A stretch of 64,000 bases of DNA from Glycine soja (taxonomy: Eukaryota > Streptophyta > Magnoliopsida > Fabales > Fabaceae): the NCBI RefSeq assembly GCF_004193775.1, contig NC_041010.1, forward strand, positions 41,839,562 through 41,903,561. Reading direction: 5' to 3'. Of the stretch, positions 63,393 to 64,000 are shown piece by piece. The notes under the pieces are model-generated. The model worked only from the letters and a program-made list of their open reading frames with translations, had not been told where the DNA came from and searched no databases. The position numbers were made by a program, and so were the translations under genes. Each line of letters opens with the position of its first letter. Position 1 is the first letter of the stretch.

Positions 63393-64000
63393 ATGAAAAT
63401 ATTGTGGCTGGATAATGATAATATTGTTAATATTGTTGATGTCGAAGCTGATGGAAATTGTGGATATCGGTCGGTTGCCGGTTTATTAGGTATGGGTGAA
63501 GACTCTTGGTCTTTGGTCCGCACCCATCTGCTTATAGAACTTGACAAATTCTCAGAAGACTATATCAAGCTCTTTGGTGACACGAACAAATTTGAGGATT
63601 TAAGGATGTCACTACATGTTGATAGGTTAACCAAGGTATTTAATTTATGTTTTTGATTTTTAAGACTTAACTTTAAAATTAACTTTGACGTCTTTATTTG
63701 TTTCATTCAGGTCACTATGGATAAGTGGATGGATATAACCGACATGGGATATGTGATTGCATCAAGGTATAATGTAATCCTTGTATCCTTGTTTCACCAA
63801 AAAAGCATGACGTTCTTTTCTCTTAGAAGTCAACCACCGAGAGATTCTTCGGTGCATCGCATAATTTGTATCGGTCACGTTTATGGCAATCATTTTGTTC
63901 AGGTACATTGTAGATATCAAGTTTTTTTTATATTTATGAAATCAGTTGTGTACGATTGAGTTAATATTTTTTTTTCATGTACGGCAGATTTATTTAAAAG
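63393..64000 (+). CDS. OTU-domain cysteine protease-like ORF of Mutator-like element type, partial
   Basis: Three exon pieces (63393-63635, 63711-63902, 63988 to beyond the window) join in frame with GT...AG introns. The first holds the OTU catalytic-cysteine signature DGNCGYRSVAGLLGMGEDSW. The second contains MDITDMGYVIASRYNVILVS and the catalytic-histidine region GHVYGNHFVQ. Plants carry many such OTU domains as extra modules in Mutator-like transposons, often annotated as OTU-domain or FAR1-related proteins of unknown function. The start codon is uncertain, since the family usually continues further N-terminally. Whether this belongs to an intact element cannot be judged because the window ends. 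Confidence 0.7.

Noticed and set aside
1..64000. tRNA, rRNA, CRISPR or viral integrations
   Set aside because: No stretch gave a credible tRNA cloverleaf, rRNA segment, spacer array or viral gene on reading; a tRNAscan or profile search was not possible.

Overview
This is a 64 kb piece of a plant nuclear genome. It has intron-rich genes with GT...AG junctions, very AT-rich spacers, CC-NB-LRR resistance genes, a chloroplast phosphoribulokinase with transit peptide, and fossil DNA transposons. Protein style and repeats look like a legume, most likely Glycine or a close relative; that placement is inference. I see no bacterial, organellar or CRISPR features.

Layout. 1-842 (+): the last two exons of a gene resembling the plant ATRIP homologue SUV2. 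4234-7839 (-) and 12431-15244 (-): two paralogous RPM1-like CC-NB-LRR genes, both open throughout once the first is spliced. Between them, 10683-11852 (-) holds a broken copy of a small plant protein gene. 15245-19157: the upstream region of the second resistance gene is present twice, the far copy being split by about 1.55 kb. 20770-24688 (-): a complete 13-exon DEAD-box RNA helicase (RH5/STRS1 type, 537 aa). 24931-26660: two adjacent elements with long inverted repeats, one with coding-like sequence in its core. 28871-34235 (+): a complete 12-exon SCAMP gene. 35960-36405: a dead PIF/Harbinger transposase. 39126-42699 (+): a complete 5-exon phosphoribulokinase. 47686-53636 (+): a complete 11-exon OSCA1-type channel (799 aa). 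56382-60772 (+): a peroxisomal 4-coumarate-CoA-ligase-like gene wrecked by frameshifts, a stop and a lost splice site. 63018-63127: a single stranded exon of the plastid glycolate/glycerate transporter PLGG1. 63393-64000 (+): part of an OTU-protease ORF of the kind carried by Mutator-like elements.

How the parts relate. RH5, SCAMP, PRK, the OSCA gene and the PLGG1 exon have counterparts close together on Arabidopsis chromosome 1 (as I recall, At1g31970, 32050, 32060, 32080, 32090). The window therefore looks like an old collinear block that has lost genes (PLGG1 nearly gone, the ligase decaying) and gained resistance genes and transposons. PRK (Calvin cycle) and PLGG1 (photorespiration) are both chloroplast carbon-metabolism genes, but nothing here shows that they are co-regulated. 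Exon junctions were worked out by hand from reading frame and splice consensus and have not been checked against transcripts. I found no convincing wholly new system; the most unusual items are the split promoter duplication, the stranded PLGG1 exon beside an OTU ORF, and the inverted-repeat element with a coding-like core.
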